This document shows positions 40,312 through 49,552 of a DNA stretch of 64,000 nucleotides, in pieces. Each line of letters starts with the position of its first letter. Position 1 is the first letter of the stretch. Source of the DNA: Nakamurella deserti. Lineage in GTDB: Bacteria > Actinomycetota > Actinomycetes > Mycobacteriales > Nakamurellaceae. The notes under the pieces were generated by a model. The model was given only the letters and a program-made list of their open reading frames with translations, did no database searches and was not told the origin of the DNA. Position numbers and translations under genes: made by a program. The stretch covers positions 2,170,001-2,234,000 of the forward strand of contig NZ_QCXS01000002.1 in NCBI RefSeq assembly GCF_003260015.1. Reading direction: 5' to 3'.

Positions 40312-40746
40312 TCAGTCCTTGACGGTGATGCCCATGGAACGGGCGGTGCCGGCGATGATCTTGATGGCCTGGTCGACGTCGTTCGCGTTCAGGTCGACCT
40401 GCTTGACGGTGGCGATCTCACGCAGCTGCGCGGTGGTCACCGTGGCGACCTTGGCGGAGTGCGGGGTGGCCGATCCCTTGTCCACACCGGCGGCCTTGAG
40501 CAGCAGCCGGGCGGCCGGCGGGGTCTTGAGCTCGAACGAGAACGAGCGGTCCTCGAAGATCGAGATCTCGACGGGGACGACCTCGCCGCGCTGGGTCTCC
40601 GTGGCGGCGTTGTACGCCTTGCAGAACTCCATGATGTTGACGCCGTGCTGGCCGAGCGCCGGACCGATGGGCGGTGCCGGGTTGGCCATTCCGGCCTTGA
40701 TCTGCAGCTTGACGATCGCCGCAAGCTTCTTCTTCTTGGGAGGCAT
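40312..40746 (-). CDS. rplK: 50S ribosomal protein L11
   Basis: L11, 144 residues, part of the GTPase-associated centre and the target region of thiopeptides. It starts [20 protein letters not shown] and contains [20 protein letters not shown] with the conserved prolines at the rRNA interface, and the C-terminal domain ending RSMGITVKD. It follows nusG by 86 bases in the usual order. Confidence 0.98.
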   Translation of the reverse strand: MPPKKKKLAAIVKLQIKAGMANPAPPIGPALGQHGVNIMEFCKAYNAATETQRGEVVPVEISIFEDRSFSFELKTPPAARLLLKAAGVDKGSATPHSAKVATVTTAQLREIATVKQVDLNANDVDQAIKIIAGTARSMGITVKD

Positions 40747-40832
40747 GGTGTCGCTTCTTCTTCCTGGGGAGGTTTCCCGGTGGTCTCACCGGGGCTTCCG
40801 ACCGGGCCGCTGCCAGGGCGGCCGGCCGGCGG

Positions 40833-41729
40833 TCAGAGTTTCGAGACCTGCGAGAACGCCAGCTCGACCGGGGTCTCGCGTCCGAAGATGGACACCAGGA
40901 CCTTCAGCTTCTGCTGGTCGGCGTTGATCTCGTTGATGGTGGCGGGCAGCGTCGCGAACGGACCGTCCATGACGGTGACCGATTCGCCGACCGAGTAGTC
41001 GACCACGGTGCGCGCCGGGGCGCGGCCGGCGGTGCTGACCTTCTCGGTGGTCTTCTTCGGCCCGGTCGGGGCGAGGATCTTGACCACGTCGTCCAGCGAG
41101 AGCGGCGACGGGCGCGAGTTCGCGCCGACGAAGCCGGTGACGCCGGGGGTGTTGCGGACCGCCGACCACGAGCCGTCGGTCAGCTCCATCCGGACCAGGA
41201 TGTAGCCGGGGTAGACCCGGCGCTGGACCTTCTTGGGCTGGCCGTTCTTGATCTCGGTGACTTCCTCCTCCGGCACCTCGATCTGGAAGATGTAGTCCTC
41301 CATGTCGAGGGACTTGATCCGGTTCTCGAGGTTGGCCTTGACCTTCTTCTCGTAGCCGGAGTAGGAGTGCACGACGAACCAGTGACCCGGGGCCCGGCTG
41401 AGGGCCGACCGCATCTCCGTGGCCGGATCGACCTCGGGCTCGTCGTCCGCGGCGTCGTCGGCGCCCGCGGTGGCGTCGTCGGCGGGCACGTCCGCGTCGG
41501 CGGCGGCGAAGGGATCGGCGACGTCGGAGGCGTCCGCGCCGTCCGAGACGTCATCGGACTGCGTGGAGGCCTCGTCGGCGGCCGTCGCGTAGTCCTCGAT
41601 GAAGGGGTCGACGTCGGCCGCGGTCGGCGACAGGTCGAACGGGTTGTCGAGACCGGTGTACCCCGTCGAGTCGTCGTCGGCGCGCGAACGCTCGCTTGCG
41701 AACGGATCGTTGTCGGACACGGTGCTCAC
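40833..41729 (-). CDS. nusG: Transcription termination/antitermination factor NusG
   Basis: NusG, 298 residues. The first 112 residues are an acidic, Asp/Ala-rich extension absent from E. coli NusG (181 residues) but known in actinobacteria. The NGN domain begins near [20 protein letters not shown] and includes [14 protein letters not shown] and [11 protein letters not shown]. The KOW domain follows with [19 protein letters not shown]. It binds RNA polymerase and Rho or S10. It starts at GTG 41729 and follows secE, as in most bacteria. Confidence 0.97.
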   Translation of the reverse strand: MSTVSDNDPFASERSRADDDSTGYTGLDNPFDLSPTAADVDPFIEDYATAADEASTQSDDVSDGADASDVADPFAAADADVPADDATAGADDAADDEPEVDPATEMRSALSRAPGHWFVVHSYSGYEKKVKANLENRIKSLDMEDYIFQIEVPEEEVTEIKNGQPKKVQRRVYPGYILVRMELTDGSWSAVRNTPGVTGFVGANSRPSPLSLDDVVKILAPTGPKKTTEKVSTAGRAPARTVVDYSVGESVTVMDGPFATLPATINEINADQQKLKVLVSIFGRETPVELAFSQVSKL

Positions 41730-41925
41730 TCTCTTCCGTACTGCTGGTCCGGCCGTGCTGCTGACCGGTACTGCGATGGATCACTCTTCGGACACTGCTC
41801 TGTGGGCCCTATGGGCTCTGTCGGGCGGAGGACGCGGGCGGTACCGCCCCACGGCGGGCCGGCCCGCCGACGTGCCCCGGTGGCCGGACCACCGACGCGC
41901 CACCCGGCCCCGGAGGACCGGGAAC

Positions 41926-42528
41926 TCAGCCCAGGACGTTGCTGACGATCAGGTGGAACAACAGGTCCAGCCCGGAGACCAGCGCCACCATGATCACCAG
42001 GAAGACGATGACCACCACGGTGTAGGTCACCATCTGCTTGCGGCTGGGCCAGATGACCTTGCGCAGCTCGGCGACGACCTCGCGGAGGAAGCGGCTCAAC
42101 CGGGCGAACATGCCTTCCCGGTCGGCCACGTCCCGCGACTTCGTCGGCGCGTCCTTCTTGCCGGTCACAGCGGCCGAGGTGTTCCCCCGCCGCCCACGGC
42201 TGCCGCCGCCGACACCGGCGCCGACCAGTTCTTCGCTCTCGACCCGCTCGCCGTCGGCCTCCTCGGCGCGCTGGGCGGCAGCGGACTCGGTGGCGTCGTC
42301 GGACGCACCCGGCTCCAGGCCCGCCGACTCCTCCGCCGCCTCGATCTGGGCTTCGACCTCGATGGCGTCCGGTGCGGTCGTCTCGGGATCGTGCAGCACG
42401 TCGTCGCTGTCACCAGCCGCCGAGCTCGCCCGGAACGGGGTCGAGCCGGTCGACGGAACTCCGTCGGCGCCGGGGACACCCGGTGCGAGGTTCTCGTCGT
42501 CGGAGAACCCGTCGCGGTCCTTGCTCAC
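41926..42528 (-). CDS. secE: Preprotein translocase subunit SecE
   Basis: A 200-residue SecE. The functional core is the last 60 residues: an amphipathic helix with FLREVVAELRKVIWPSRKQM and a single membrane segment (VVVIVFLVIMVALV). The preceding 135 residues are an acidic, Ala/Glu/Asp-rich, probably disordered extension; most bacterial SecE of this single-span type have 60-70 residues. The GTG at 42528 is preceded by GAGGG. It clamps SecY in the membrane. Confidence 0.95.
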   Translation of the reverse strand: MSKDRDGFSDDENLAPGVPGADGVPSTGSTPFRASSAAGDSDDVLHDPETTAPDAIEVEAQIEAAEESAGLEPGASDDATESAAAQRAEEADGERVESEELVGAGVGGGSRGRRGNTSAAVTGKKDAPTKSRDVADREGMFARLSRFLREVVAELRKVIWPSRKQMVTYTVVVIVFLVIMVALVSGLDLLFHLIVSNVLG

Positions 42529-42606
42529 TCGGTCCCTCGTCTTCTGCTCTGCGGGTGCTGCGGTGCGCGGATCCGCGCGAGCCCGGTCCCCACGACGGGA
42601 CCAGAG

Positions 42607-42679
42607 CAGGGGTGACAGGACTTGAACCTGCAACCTACGGTTTTGGAGACCGTTGCTCTACCACTTGAGCTACACCCCT
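42607..42679 (-). tRNA. tRNA-Trp (CCA anticodon)
   Basis: A 73-base tRNA in full cloverleaf. The acceptor is AGGGGTG/CACCCCT with discriminator G, and the anticodon loop CTCCAAA carries CCA (opposite 42644-42646). The T-arm has GGTTCAAGTCC. The 3' CCA is not encoded. It precedes secE on the same strand. Confidence 0.96.
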
Positions 42680-42877
42680 TCGGCGGTGAACACCCCGTCC
42701 CCACCCACCCGGAGAACCGGAGCGGAGGGGGATCCCGGGAGATCCACACCGAACCGGGGCGTCACCGTCACCCACCCGCGAGCGGGCACGTGGGGTCACA
42801 CCCCGGACAACCCAGTGTAGGCCACTGACGACGGATGGCCTAAACGGAAAGCCCACGACCCCCGGTCGGGGTCGCGG

Positions 42878-43309
42878 TCAGGCCAGCGCGACCACGGCTC
42901 GGGCCCTGCCCAACACCGTCTGGCCCTCGAACGTCGCGGTGACGTCGACCCGTACCGTCCGGGCCTGTTCGTCCAGCGCGCCGACGACCGCGGAGATCTC
43001 CAGCAGCGCACCCTCGTCGTCGTCAGGAACGACGACGGGGCGCGTGAACCGGACGCCGTACTCGCGGACCGCCGCCGGATCGCCCACCCAGTCGGTGAGG
43101 ACCCGGGCGGACAGCGCCATGGTCAACATGCCGTGGACGATCACCCCGGGCAGTCCGACCGAGGTGGCCACCCGCTCGTTCCAGTGGATGGGGTTGAAGT
43201 CGCCGGAGGCGCCGGCGTAACGGACCAGCTGGGCCCGGGGTACCCGCAGTGACAGCGGCGGCAGCACGGTGCCGACCGCGACGTCGTCGAAGTGCACCGA
43301 GGCGGTCAT
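42878..43309 (-). CDS. MaoC-like dehydratase, HadB type
   Basis: A 143-residue single hot-dog-fold dehydratase. The hydratase 2 active-site motif is seen as YAGASGDFNPIHWNERVA (Asp and His) followed by VGLPGVIVHGMLTMALSARV. By position and sequence it matches HadB, the catalytic half of the mycobacterial (3R)-hydroxyacyl-ACP dehydratase HadAB. The ATG overlaps the hadA stop (ATGA), consistent with an obligate heterodimer. No HadC gene follows; tRNA-Trp comes next. The acyl substrate here is unknown. Confidence 0.87.
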   Translation of the reverse strand: MTASVHFDDVAVGTVLPPLSLRVPRAQLVRYAGASGDFNPIHWNERVATSVGLPGVIVHGMLTMALSARVLTDWVGDPAAVREYGVRFTRPVVVPDDDEGALLEISAVVGALDEQARTVRVDVTATFEGQTVLGRARAVVALA

Positions 43310-43746
43310 GCCGCGGCCCGCGAGACGAGCGTGCCGTGGGCGGTGGCGACCGCCGCACCGGCGGCGTCGGTGACCTCGGTGCGGACCGCGATCACGTCGT
43401 TGCCGGCGAGCACCTTGATCGAGTCGACGTGCACGGTGGAGTGCAGCACGTCGCCGGCCACGACCGGCCGGTGGTGCACGAAGCGCTGGTCCAGGTGCAC
43501 GACCCGGGAGAAGTCGAGCCCGAGCGCCGGGTCGAACATGACCCTGTCCTGGGCCCGCGCCACGACGGCGATCAGGAAGGTCGGGGGCGCAACGACGTCA
43601 GGGTGGCCCGCTGCTCGAGCGGCCACCCTGTCGACGTACATCGAATTGTCATCGCCGATCGCGGAGGCGAACTGGCGGATGCTCTCGCGGCCCACATCGT
43701 AGGGTTCGTCGAACGGAAAGCTCCGGCCGACGAAGGCCCGGTCCAT
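43306..43746 (-). CDS. MaoC-like dehydratase N-terminal type, HadA
   Basis: A 146-residue hot-dog-fold protein starting MDRAFVGRSFPFDEPYDVGR. It fits the N-terminal MaoC-like (FAS1_DH) domain group, with IRQFASAIGDDNSMYVDRVA and VVAPPTFLIAVV, and lacks the full catalytic D-x4-H motif of its partner. In mycobacteria HadA stabilises the long acyl chain while HadB catalyses dehydration. It lies 13 bases after rpmG, the same order as in Mycobacterium. Confidence 0.87.
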   Translation of the reverse strand: MDRAFVGRSFPFDEPYDVGRESIRQFASAIGDDNSMYVDRVAARAAGHPDVVAPPTFLIAVVARAQDRVMFDPALGLDFSRVVHLDQRFVHHRPVVAGDVLHSTVHVDSIKVLAGNDVIAVRTEVTDAAGAAVATAHGTLVSRAAA

Positions 43747-43759
43747 GGCCACGCGCGGA

Positions 43760-43930
43760 CTACCGGGTCTCTTTGTGGTTCCGGTGGCACTTGCAGTTCG
43801 GGCAGAACTTCTTGATCTCGAGGCGATCGGGATCGTTGCGCCGGTTCTTCTTGGTGATGTAGTTCCGGTGCTTGCATTCTTCGCACGCCAAGGTGATCTT
43901 GGGGCGGATGTCAGTCGATTTCGCGGCCAC
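43760..43930 (-). CDS. rpmG: 50S ribosomal protein L33, zinc-binding type
   Basis: A 56-residue L33 reading [20 protein letters not shown] and ending HRNHKETR. Two cysteine pairs (CEEC and CPNC) form the zinc ribbon, so this is the C+ form. It starts at GTG 43930 and stops with TAG at 43762. It is followed closely by hadA and preceded by tRNA-Met. Confidence 0.95.
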   Translation of the reverse strand: MAAKSTDIRPKITLACEECKHRNYITKKNRRNDPDRLEIKKFCPNCKCHRNHKETR

Positions 43931-44033
43931 GGCCGTCGGCCTCTTTCTGCTTCTCGTACGGGCGGCACGGAAGACCCGTGCCGGCTGTGTGGTGAGCGGT
44001 CCGGATCGGGAACACCTGATCCTGGCCTGTGGG

Positions 44034-44106
44034 TAGCGGTGGCCGGACTTGAACCGGCGACCTAACGATTATGAGCCGTTTGCTCTGCCAGCTGAGCTAC
44101 ACCGCC
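44034..44106 (-). tRNA. tRNA-Met (CAT anticodon), elongator type
   Basis: A 73-base cloverleaf. The acceptor 5' strand is GGCGGTG, pairing with CACCGCT (G1-U72 wobble), with discriminator A. The anticodon loop CTCATAA carries CAT (opposite 44071-44073), and the T-arm has GGTTCAAGTCC. The first base pair is not the unpaired C1-A72 of initiator tRNA, so this is an elongator. Confidence 0.93.
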
Positions 44107-44210
44107 ACAAGGTGCGCGTACGGCGCGAGCACCGTACCCACGAAAGAACGGCCGCAGACGGAGAACCATTCCCGTTCCCGGGTGGTCCCAGCCCACGGCC
44201 GCGTCCTCCG

Positions 44211-44283
44211 AGCCCCCTTACGGAATCGAACCGTAGACCTTCTCCTTACCATGGAGACGCTCTACCGACTGAGCTAAGGGGGC
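44211..44283 (-). tRNA. tRNA-Thr (GGT anticodon)
   Basis: A 73-base cloverleaf with acceptor GCCCCCT/AGGGGGC, discriminator T and anticodon stem TCTCC/GGAGA around loop ATGGTAA, which carries GGT (opposite 44248-44250). The T-arm has GGTTCGATTCC. It is first of the tRNA-Thr, tRNA-Met, rpmG series. Confidence 0.95.
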
Positions 44284-44487
44284 CTGTCCTCTTGGCACTT
44301 CTACTTCGTTACTGCCAACTGCGATCTGCGGTACTGCTGCCGGTTCGCGAGCCGGTCTCCTGCACTGTCGTCCTCGGTCCCGGGATTCGGTGTCCCGGCC
44401 CTCGTCCGCAGCCTCGACCACTGTACATGAGCTGATGCCGCTAACCGAAATCGCTGGTCCGGGGCGGTCTGCCGGGGCGCGGACGGC

Positions 44488-47088
44488 TCAGCCGACCACC
44501 CGCATGATCGGCATGTCGACCCCGTTGGTGGTGCGCACGGTGCGGGAATCCAGCCAGGCCTCGAAACGGTCCACCGGTTGCGGCCGGCTCAGCAGGAACC
44601 CCTGGATCCCGTCGCACTGCATCGACTTCAGGACCACGCGCGAGGCGTCCTCCTCGACCCCCTCCGCGATGACCTTCAGCCCCAGCGAGTGCCCGAGATC
44701 GATGATCGACTGGACGATGGCCAGGTCGCCCAGCGCGGTGGACATCCCGAGCACGAACGACCGGTCGATCTTGATCTCGTCGATCGGCAGCCGCCGCAGG
44801 TAGGCCAGGGACGAGTAACCGGTGCCGAAGTCGTCGACCGACAGCATGATGCCCATCGAGTGCAGCGCGTCCAGGATCGGCATCGCCGTCTCGGGGTCGG
44901 TCATCACGTTGGACTCGGTGAGCTCGAAGGTGAGCAGCTCGGCCGGTACCTGATGGCGCTCCAGGGCGGCCCCCACGCGCTCCGGGAAGTGCTTGCCGGT
45001 GAGATTGCGCATCGACAGGTTGACCGCGACGCTGATCCGCAGCCCGCGGTCGAGCCAGCCGCGGATCTGGGCGAGCACGATCTCCAGCACGTGGTTGAGC
45101 AGGATGTCGATGGAGCCGGTGGCTTCGATGGCCTTGACGAACTCCCCCGGCGTGACCATCCCGAACTCGGGGTGCACCCAGCGGACGAGGGCCTCGACCC
45201 CACGGAGCTGGTTGTCCTCCAGGCTGACCTTGGGCTGGTAGTGCACGACGATGTGGCCCTGGTCGACCGCGCCGCGGAACTGGGTGACCAGCTGGAAGCG
45301 ACGGCGGTACACCTCGCCCATCGTCGGGCGGAAGATCTCGAAGCGCTCGTGGCGGTTGCGGCTGGCCAGCAGGGCCATCTCGGCACGTTGCAGCAGCGCG
45401 GCCGCGTCCGGATGCTCCAGGGAGTGCTCGTCGACCACGACGGCGATGCCGGCGTGCGGCTCGACCTCCACGTCCACCCCGGCCAGGCTGTACGACGGGC
45501 TGATCCGGCGCAGGATCGACGACACCTCCAGCGCGAGCTCGGCCTCGGGCATCGGCTCGAGCAGGATCGCGAACAGGTCGGACTCCAGACGGGCCACGGC
45601 CCGGTCCCCCGCCTGCAGTATCCGCTGCCCCGCCTGGACGAGGAGCTCCTCGCCGTGCCGGTGCCCCAGCGCGTTGTTGACCTGCGAGAGCGTGTCGAGC
45701 TGGATCAGCGCGAGTGCTCCCAGCCGGTTCTCGGCCAGCAGCTCCTCGGCGTCCACGGTCAGCCCGGCGCGGCTGCGCAACCCGGTCACCGAGTCGCGGT
45801 AGGCCTCGTGCCGTAGGTTGGCCAGCAACTGGACGTTCTCCAGCGCGGTCCCCATGTGCACGCTGAGGGTTCCCAGGAACTCGGCGTCCTCCTCGGTGAA
45901 CTCGCCCCACCGGCTGAGCCGGTCACGGACCTCGACGTACCCGCGGACCTGGTGCGAGGCGGTGAGGGCGACGATCATCACCGCCTTGGCGCCACGGGCA
46001 CGCAGCGCCGCGAGCACCGCCGGGTCGGTGTCCTTGTCCACCGACGCCCGCACCACGCCGTGGGTGCCGGCCAGGGCGAGCAGGTGGTCGTCGGCGTCGA
46101 GCGGCGCCACTCCCACCTGGCCGTGCAGGTCGACCGCCAGTCCCACCAGCTTCGCCGGTGCGGGCCCGGGGGCGGTGGCCTCGCCGGTGAAGTCGGCGAC
46201 GTCTTCCAGGTACAGCACCGCGGTGGTGGCGTTGTTGTGGGACCGCACCATCTCCATCATCTCGGGCCAGCGGGTGTTGTCGGCCTGGGTGACGCCGACG
46301 CTGCGGATGAAGGTGTAGAGCTGGTTGAGGTTCGCGTGCCGGCTCATCATCGACCGGAAGGCGAGGTAGATGAGCACGGCGAAGGCCATCAGCGCGGTGG
46401 CGATGTAGGGCCCGGCGCCGACGTCGGACGTCCACAGCAGGAACTCCACGAGCGCGAACACGATGACGAAGCAGGCGCCGCCGCTGGACCGGGCGATGAC
46501 CTTCCACACCGGCTCGACCGGTCCGAGCAGCCGGTAGGCCAGGCCGACGATCACCGGGCTGGCCATCGTGCCGGCCAGGACGCCCGCGGCCACGACGAGC
46601 GGCCAGGCGAGGTCATCGGGCTTCACCCCGGTGGCCGCGCCGAGTGCGATCATCGCCGAGAGGGCGACACCCGTGTCGGCGAGCACGAGCGCCACGTTGA
46701 GCAGCGAGTGCGGCCAGTCGTCCTTGCGCAGCACGTACACCGAGACACCGACGACCAGTTGCGCGCCGAGCACCAGGAACCAGGGCAGCACGAGGAACCC
46801 GATGACCAGCGGGAACTCCAGCAGCGCCACCATCATGGTCTCGGTGCGGAACTCCACCCGCAGGGGCACGAGCTCGCAGAACACCAGGATCCCGATGAGC
46901 AGCGCCGTCAGCCCGGCGGTGGGCCAGAAGCGCAGGTCAGGCGCGTCGATGGCGTCGGGGTGGTTGACGATCAGGGTGTAGATCGGGATGCAGGCCGCGA
47001 ACACCAGCGCGGTGGTCGCCGGGAACACCTGACTGGGCCGCCAGGTGCGCCGCGGCGGCGCCGGGGACTCGGCGAGGACCTCGCTCAT
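44488..47088 (-). CDS. Membrane protein with degenerate GGDEF and intact EAL domains
   Basis: An 866-residue signalling protein. Residues 25 to about 270 hold 8-9 hydrophobic segments, and a GAF-like region follows (about 285-440). The GGDEF domain (about 445-600) has LESDL (501-505) in place of GGDEF, so it should not make c-di-GMP. The EAL domain (about 615-860) keeps EAL (632-634, in GVEALVRW), NLSMRNL, ELTES, DDFGTGYSS (752 onwards) and IAEGVEE, the metal and catalytic set of an active c-di-GMP phosphodiesterase. It starts at ATG 47088 and stands alone, so its signal is unknown. Confidence 0.9.
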   Translation of the reverse strand: MSEVLAESPAPPRRTWRPSQVFPATTALVFAACIPIYTLIVNHPDAIDAPDLRFWPTAGLTALLIGILVFCELVPLRVEFRTETMMVALLEFPLVIGFLVLPWFLVLGAQLVVGVSVYVLRKDDWPHSLLNVALVLADTGVALSAMIALGAATGVKPDDLAWPLVVAAGVLAGTMASPVIVGLAYRLLGPVEPVWKVIARSSGGACFVIVFALVEFLLWTSDVGAGPYIATALMAFAVLIYLAFRSMMSRHANLNQLYTFIRSVGVTQADNTRWPEMMEMVRSHNNATTAVLYLEDVADFTGEATAPGPAPAKLVGLAVDLHGQVGVAPLDADDHLLALAGTHGVVRASVDKDTDPAVLAALRARGAKAVMIVALTASHQVRGYVEVRDRLSRWGEFTEEDAEFLGTLSVHMGTALENVQLLANLRHEAYRDSVTGLRSRAGLTVDAEELLAENRLGALALIQLDTLSQVNNALGHRHGEELLVQAGQRILQAGDRAVARLESDLFAILLEPMPEAELALEVSSILRRISPSYSLAGVDVEVEPHAGIAVVVDEHSLEHPDAAALLQRAEMALLASRNRHERFEIFRPTMGEVYRRRFQLVTQFRGAVDQGHIVVHYQPKVSLEDNQLRGVEALVRWVHPEFGMVTPGEFVKAIEATGSIDILLNHVLEIVLAQIRGWLDRGLRISVAVNLSMRNLTGKHFPERVGAALERHQVPAELLTFELTESNVMTDPETAMPILDALHSMGIMLSVDDFGTGYSSLAYLRRLPIDEIKIDRSFVLGMSTALGDLAIVQSIIDLGHSLGLKVIAEGVEEDASRVVLKSMQCDGIQGFLLSRPQPVDRFEAWLDSRTVRTTNGVDMPIMRVVG

Positions 47089-47678
47089 ACCGCCGCTCCC
47101 GTCGCCGGCGCCCCGGGCGCGCGGACCGCTGAACGACGCGCGCGCGGAGGACGGGAGGGCATGCACGGAGCGTAACGTTCCGTCGCGATCAAGGGAATCT
47201 TGCGCCACAAACCCGACAGCGCTGGTCTGCCCGTGCAGAGCCGTTCGAGTGACCGACGGCAGGGCGTCCCTCCAACGGGTCGCTACGTCGAGACGACCCC
47301 CGTCGGCACTCATCCGACAGTGGCAGCAGACGGCGAGTCGCCGTGACCACCGCCCCTTCGGATCACCGGATGCTGACCCGCCGTCATCGGGAGGTTCGCT
47401 CTTTCGGGACTCTCCAGGCCCGGACGAGCGCTCGACGACGTCCGTGAGATCGCTCACATCGGCCGGATCGGCACCAACCCGGATCGTGGTCCGGAGATTT
47501 CACCTCATCGCCGTACCAGGAGTGCCCGTTCGGGGAGCACCCGCCGGGGCCCGCCGGCTCCGACCGTCCCGCCCGGTACCGGCCCACGCAGGGCACCACG
47601 GCGCGGAACCGCCCCGACGACACCGGCCCGGGCCCGACCCCCGGAGGGGCCGGCCCCGGGCCGGTGGATGGTGCGGTG
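47089..47678. other. Gene-free region between the GGDEF/EAL gene and tRNA-Tyr
   Basis: About 590 bases without a supportable gene. Frames on both strands are short and Pro/Arg-rich. I see no clear promoter with 16-18 base spacing and no repeat. Confidence 0.4.
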
Positions 47679-47759
47679 TGGCAGGTGAGAGATTCGAACT
47701 CCCGTAGCTTGCGCGGCTGATTTACAGTCAGCTCCCTTTGGCCACTCGGGCAACCTGCC
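47679..47759 (-). tRNA. tRNA-Tyr (GTA anticodon)
   Basis: An 81-base type II tRNA with acceptor GGCAGGT/ACCTGCC, discriminator A, anticodon loop carrying GTA (opposite 47723-47725), a long variable arm (CCGCGCAAGCTACGGG) and T-arm GTTCGAATC. CCA is not encoded. Confidence 0.95.
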
Positions 47760-48114
47760 CCGCGGGACGATCCGCCACCCGCGGTGGCGCAACGTCCGGT
47801 TGTCGATACTACAAGTGGCCCCGCGGTGGACGAAATCCGCTGGTGGGAGCCCGCAGACCGCCCCCCGGTGCCGTGCGCCGTGGGCCGTGGTCGTGGCCGC
47901 GTCGTGGCCCGCGGCACCTGGCGGCACGGGACGGCGACGGACGGCGGGGACCGCGCGGCGACGCGCGGGACGACCGGCTGACGGAGGTGGTCTTCCGGCC
48001 GCGGTCCGCCGCGCCGGGCGGGCCGGTGGAGAATGGGCCGGGGTCGCGCCGCCCTGGGGGCGGCGCCCGTGACGTCGAGCGTCCCGGTCGGGACGCACCG
48101 GAGAAGGAGGCACC
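47760..48114. other. Gene-free region between tRNA-Tyr and yajQ
   Basis: About 355 bases with no supportable gene. The only recognised signal is the AGAAGGAGG ribosome site just before yajQ. Confidence 0.4.
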
Positions 48115-48606
48115 ATGGCGGACGCATCGTTCGACATCGTCAGCAAGGTCGATCACCAGGAGGCGGACAACGCGCTCAACCAGGCGGCGAAGGAGCTCTC
48201 CCAGCGGTTCGACTTCCGCGGCGTGAACGCGACCATCGTGTGGGCCGGCGAGGACACCGTGACCCTGACCGCCGACACCGAGGAGCGTTGCGCCGCGGCG
48301 ATCGACGTGTTCAAGGAGAAGCTGATCCGGCGGGACATCTCCATGAAGGCGCTGGAGATCGACAAGCCCCAGGCCTCGGGCAAGATCTTCAAGGTCACCG
48401 GCACGCTGGTCTCCGGCATCCCGACCGACAAGGCGAAGCAGATCGCCAAGCTGATCAAGGAGCAGGGACCCAAGGGCGTCCAGGCCCAGATCCAGGGTGA
48501 TCAGCTCCGCGTGACCGGCAAGAAGCGCGACGACCTGCAGGCGGTCATCGCCCTGCTCAAGGGCGCCGACCTCGATCTGGCGTTGCAGTTCACGAACTAC
48601 CGCTGA
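48115..48606 (+). CDS. yajQ: YajQ family nucleotide-binding protein
   Basis: A 163-residue cytoplasmic protein of the YajQ/UPF0234 family, with two alternating alpha-beta subdomains. It starts [20 protein letters not shown] behind AGAAGGAGG; family stretches are [30 protein letters not shown] and [15 protein letters not shown], ending LQFTNYR. Family members bind nucleic acid or nucleotides; a Xanthomonas homologue binds c-di-GMP. A c-di-GMP phosphodiesterase gene lies 1 kb away, but whether the two are linked is not shown by the sequence. Confidence 0.94.
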   Translation: MADASFDIVSKVDHQEADNALNQAAKELSQRFDFRGVNATIVWAGEDTVTLTADTEERCAAAIDVFKEKLIRRDISMKALEIDKPQASGKIFKVTGTLVSGIPTDKAKQIAKLIKEQGPKGVQAQIQGDQLRVTGKKRDDLQAVIALLKGADLDLALQFTNYR

Positions 48607-48649
48607 CGGTGCGCACGCTCCCCCGCCCCTGGGCGCCGGTGGTGTCCTG

Positions 48650-49552
48650 ATGCGCCGGGGGATCGTCTTCGGCCTCGTCGCGTACGGCGTCTGGGGCCTG
48701 TTCCCGCTGTTCTGGCCGTTCCTGGAGCCGGCGTCCGCGCCGGAGATCCTGGCCCACCGGGTCGTCTGGTCCCTGGTGTTCATGGCCGTCGTGCTGACGG
48801 TGCGGCGACACTGGCACGCGCTGCGGTCGCTCCCCCGGCGAACCTGGCTGCAGGTCGCGGCGGCGTCGGTGCTGATCGCGGTGAACTGGGGCGTGTACAT
48901 CTTCGCCGTCAACAACGGCCTCGTCGTCGAGGCGGCGCTGGGTTACTACATCAATCCGCTGGTCAGCGTCGCATTGGCCGTGCTGGTGCTGCGCGAGCGG
49001 CTGCGGACGTTGCAGTGGGTCGCGGTGGGCATCGCCGCGGCGGCCGTGGTGGTCATCGCCACCGGCACCGGCGGGCTGCCGTGGATCGCGCTGACGCTCG
49101 CGTCGTCGTTCGCGCTGTACGGACTGGTGAAGAAGGTGATCCCGCTCGCGGCGGCGGAGTCGCTGACGGCGGAGGCGCTGGTGCTGGCCCCGGCCGCACT
49201 GGCCTTCCTGACCTGGCTGCAGTTCGCCGGCCGGTCCACCCTGACCGACCACGGCGCGGGGCACGTGCTGCTGCTGGCCGCCGGCGGGCTGGTGACCATC
49301 GTCCCGCTGGGCGCGTTCGCGGTCGCGGCGCAGGCGTTGCCGCTGTCGGTGGTCGGGTTCCTGCAGTACCTCACGCCCACCATGCAGTTCGTGCTCGGGG
49401 TGTTCTGGGCGCACGAGCACATGTCGGCCACCCGGTGGGTGGGCTTCGTGATCATCTGGGCGGCGTTGGCGGTCTACTCCGTCGACGCCGTCCGCCATTC
49501 CCGGGGCGGCCGGCGGGAGCCCGCGGCAGCGACGGTGGCCGGGCGCAGCTAG
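48650..49552 (+). CDS. rarD: RarD-like EamA family transporter
   Basis: A 300-residue membrane protein with ten hydrophobic segments in two EamA repeats. RarD-type stretches are AYGVWGLFPLFWPFL, APEILAHRVVWSLVF, VNWGVYIFAVNNG and LPLSVVGFLQYLTPTMQFVL. The family belongs to the drug/metabolite transporter superfamily; the substrate is uncertain. It starts 44 bases after yajQ on the same strand and converges on the prenyl synthase gene with a 4-base overlap of stop regions. Confidence 0.9.
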   Translation: MRRGIVFGLVAYGVWGLFPLFWPFLEPASAPEILAHRVVWSLVFMAVVLTVRRHWHALRSLPRRTWLQVAAASVLIAVNWGVYIFAVNNGLVVEAALGYYINPLVSVALAVLVLRERLRTLQWVAVGIAAAAVVVIATGTGGLPWIALTLASSFALYGLVKKVIPLAAAESLTAEALVLAPAALAFLTWLQFAGRSTLTDHGAGHVLLLAAGGLVTIVPLGAFAVAAQALPLSVVGFLQYLTPTMQFVLGVFWAHEHMSATRWVGFVIIWAALAVYSVDAVRHSRGGRREPAAATVAGRS

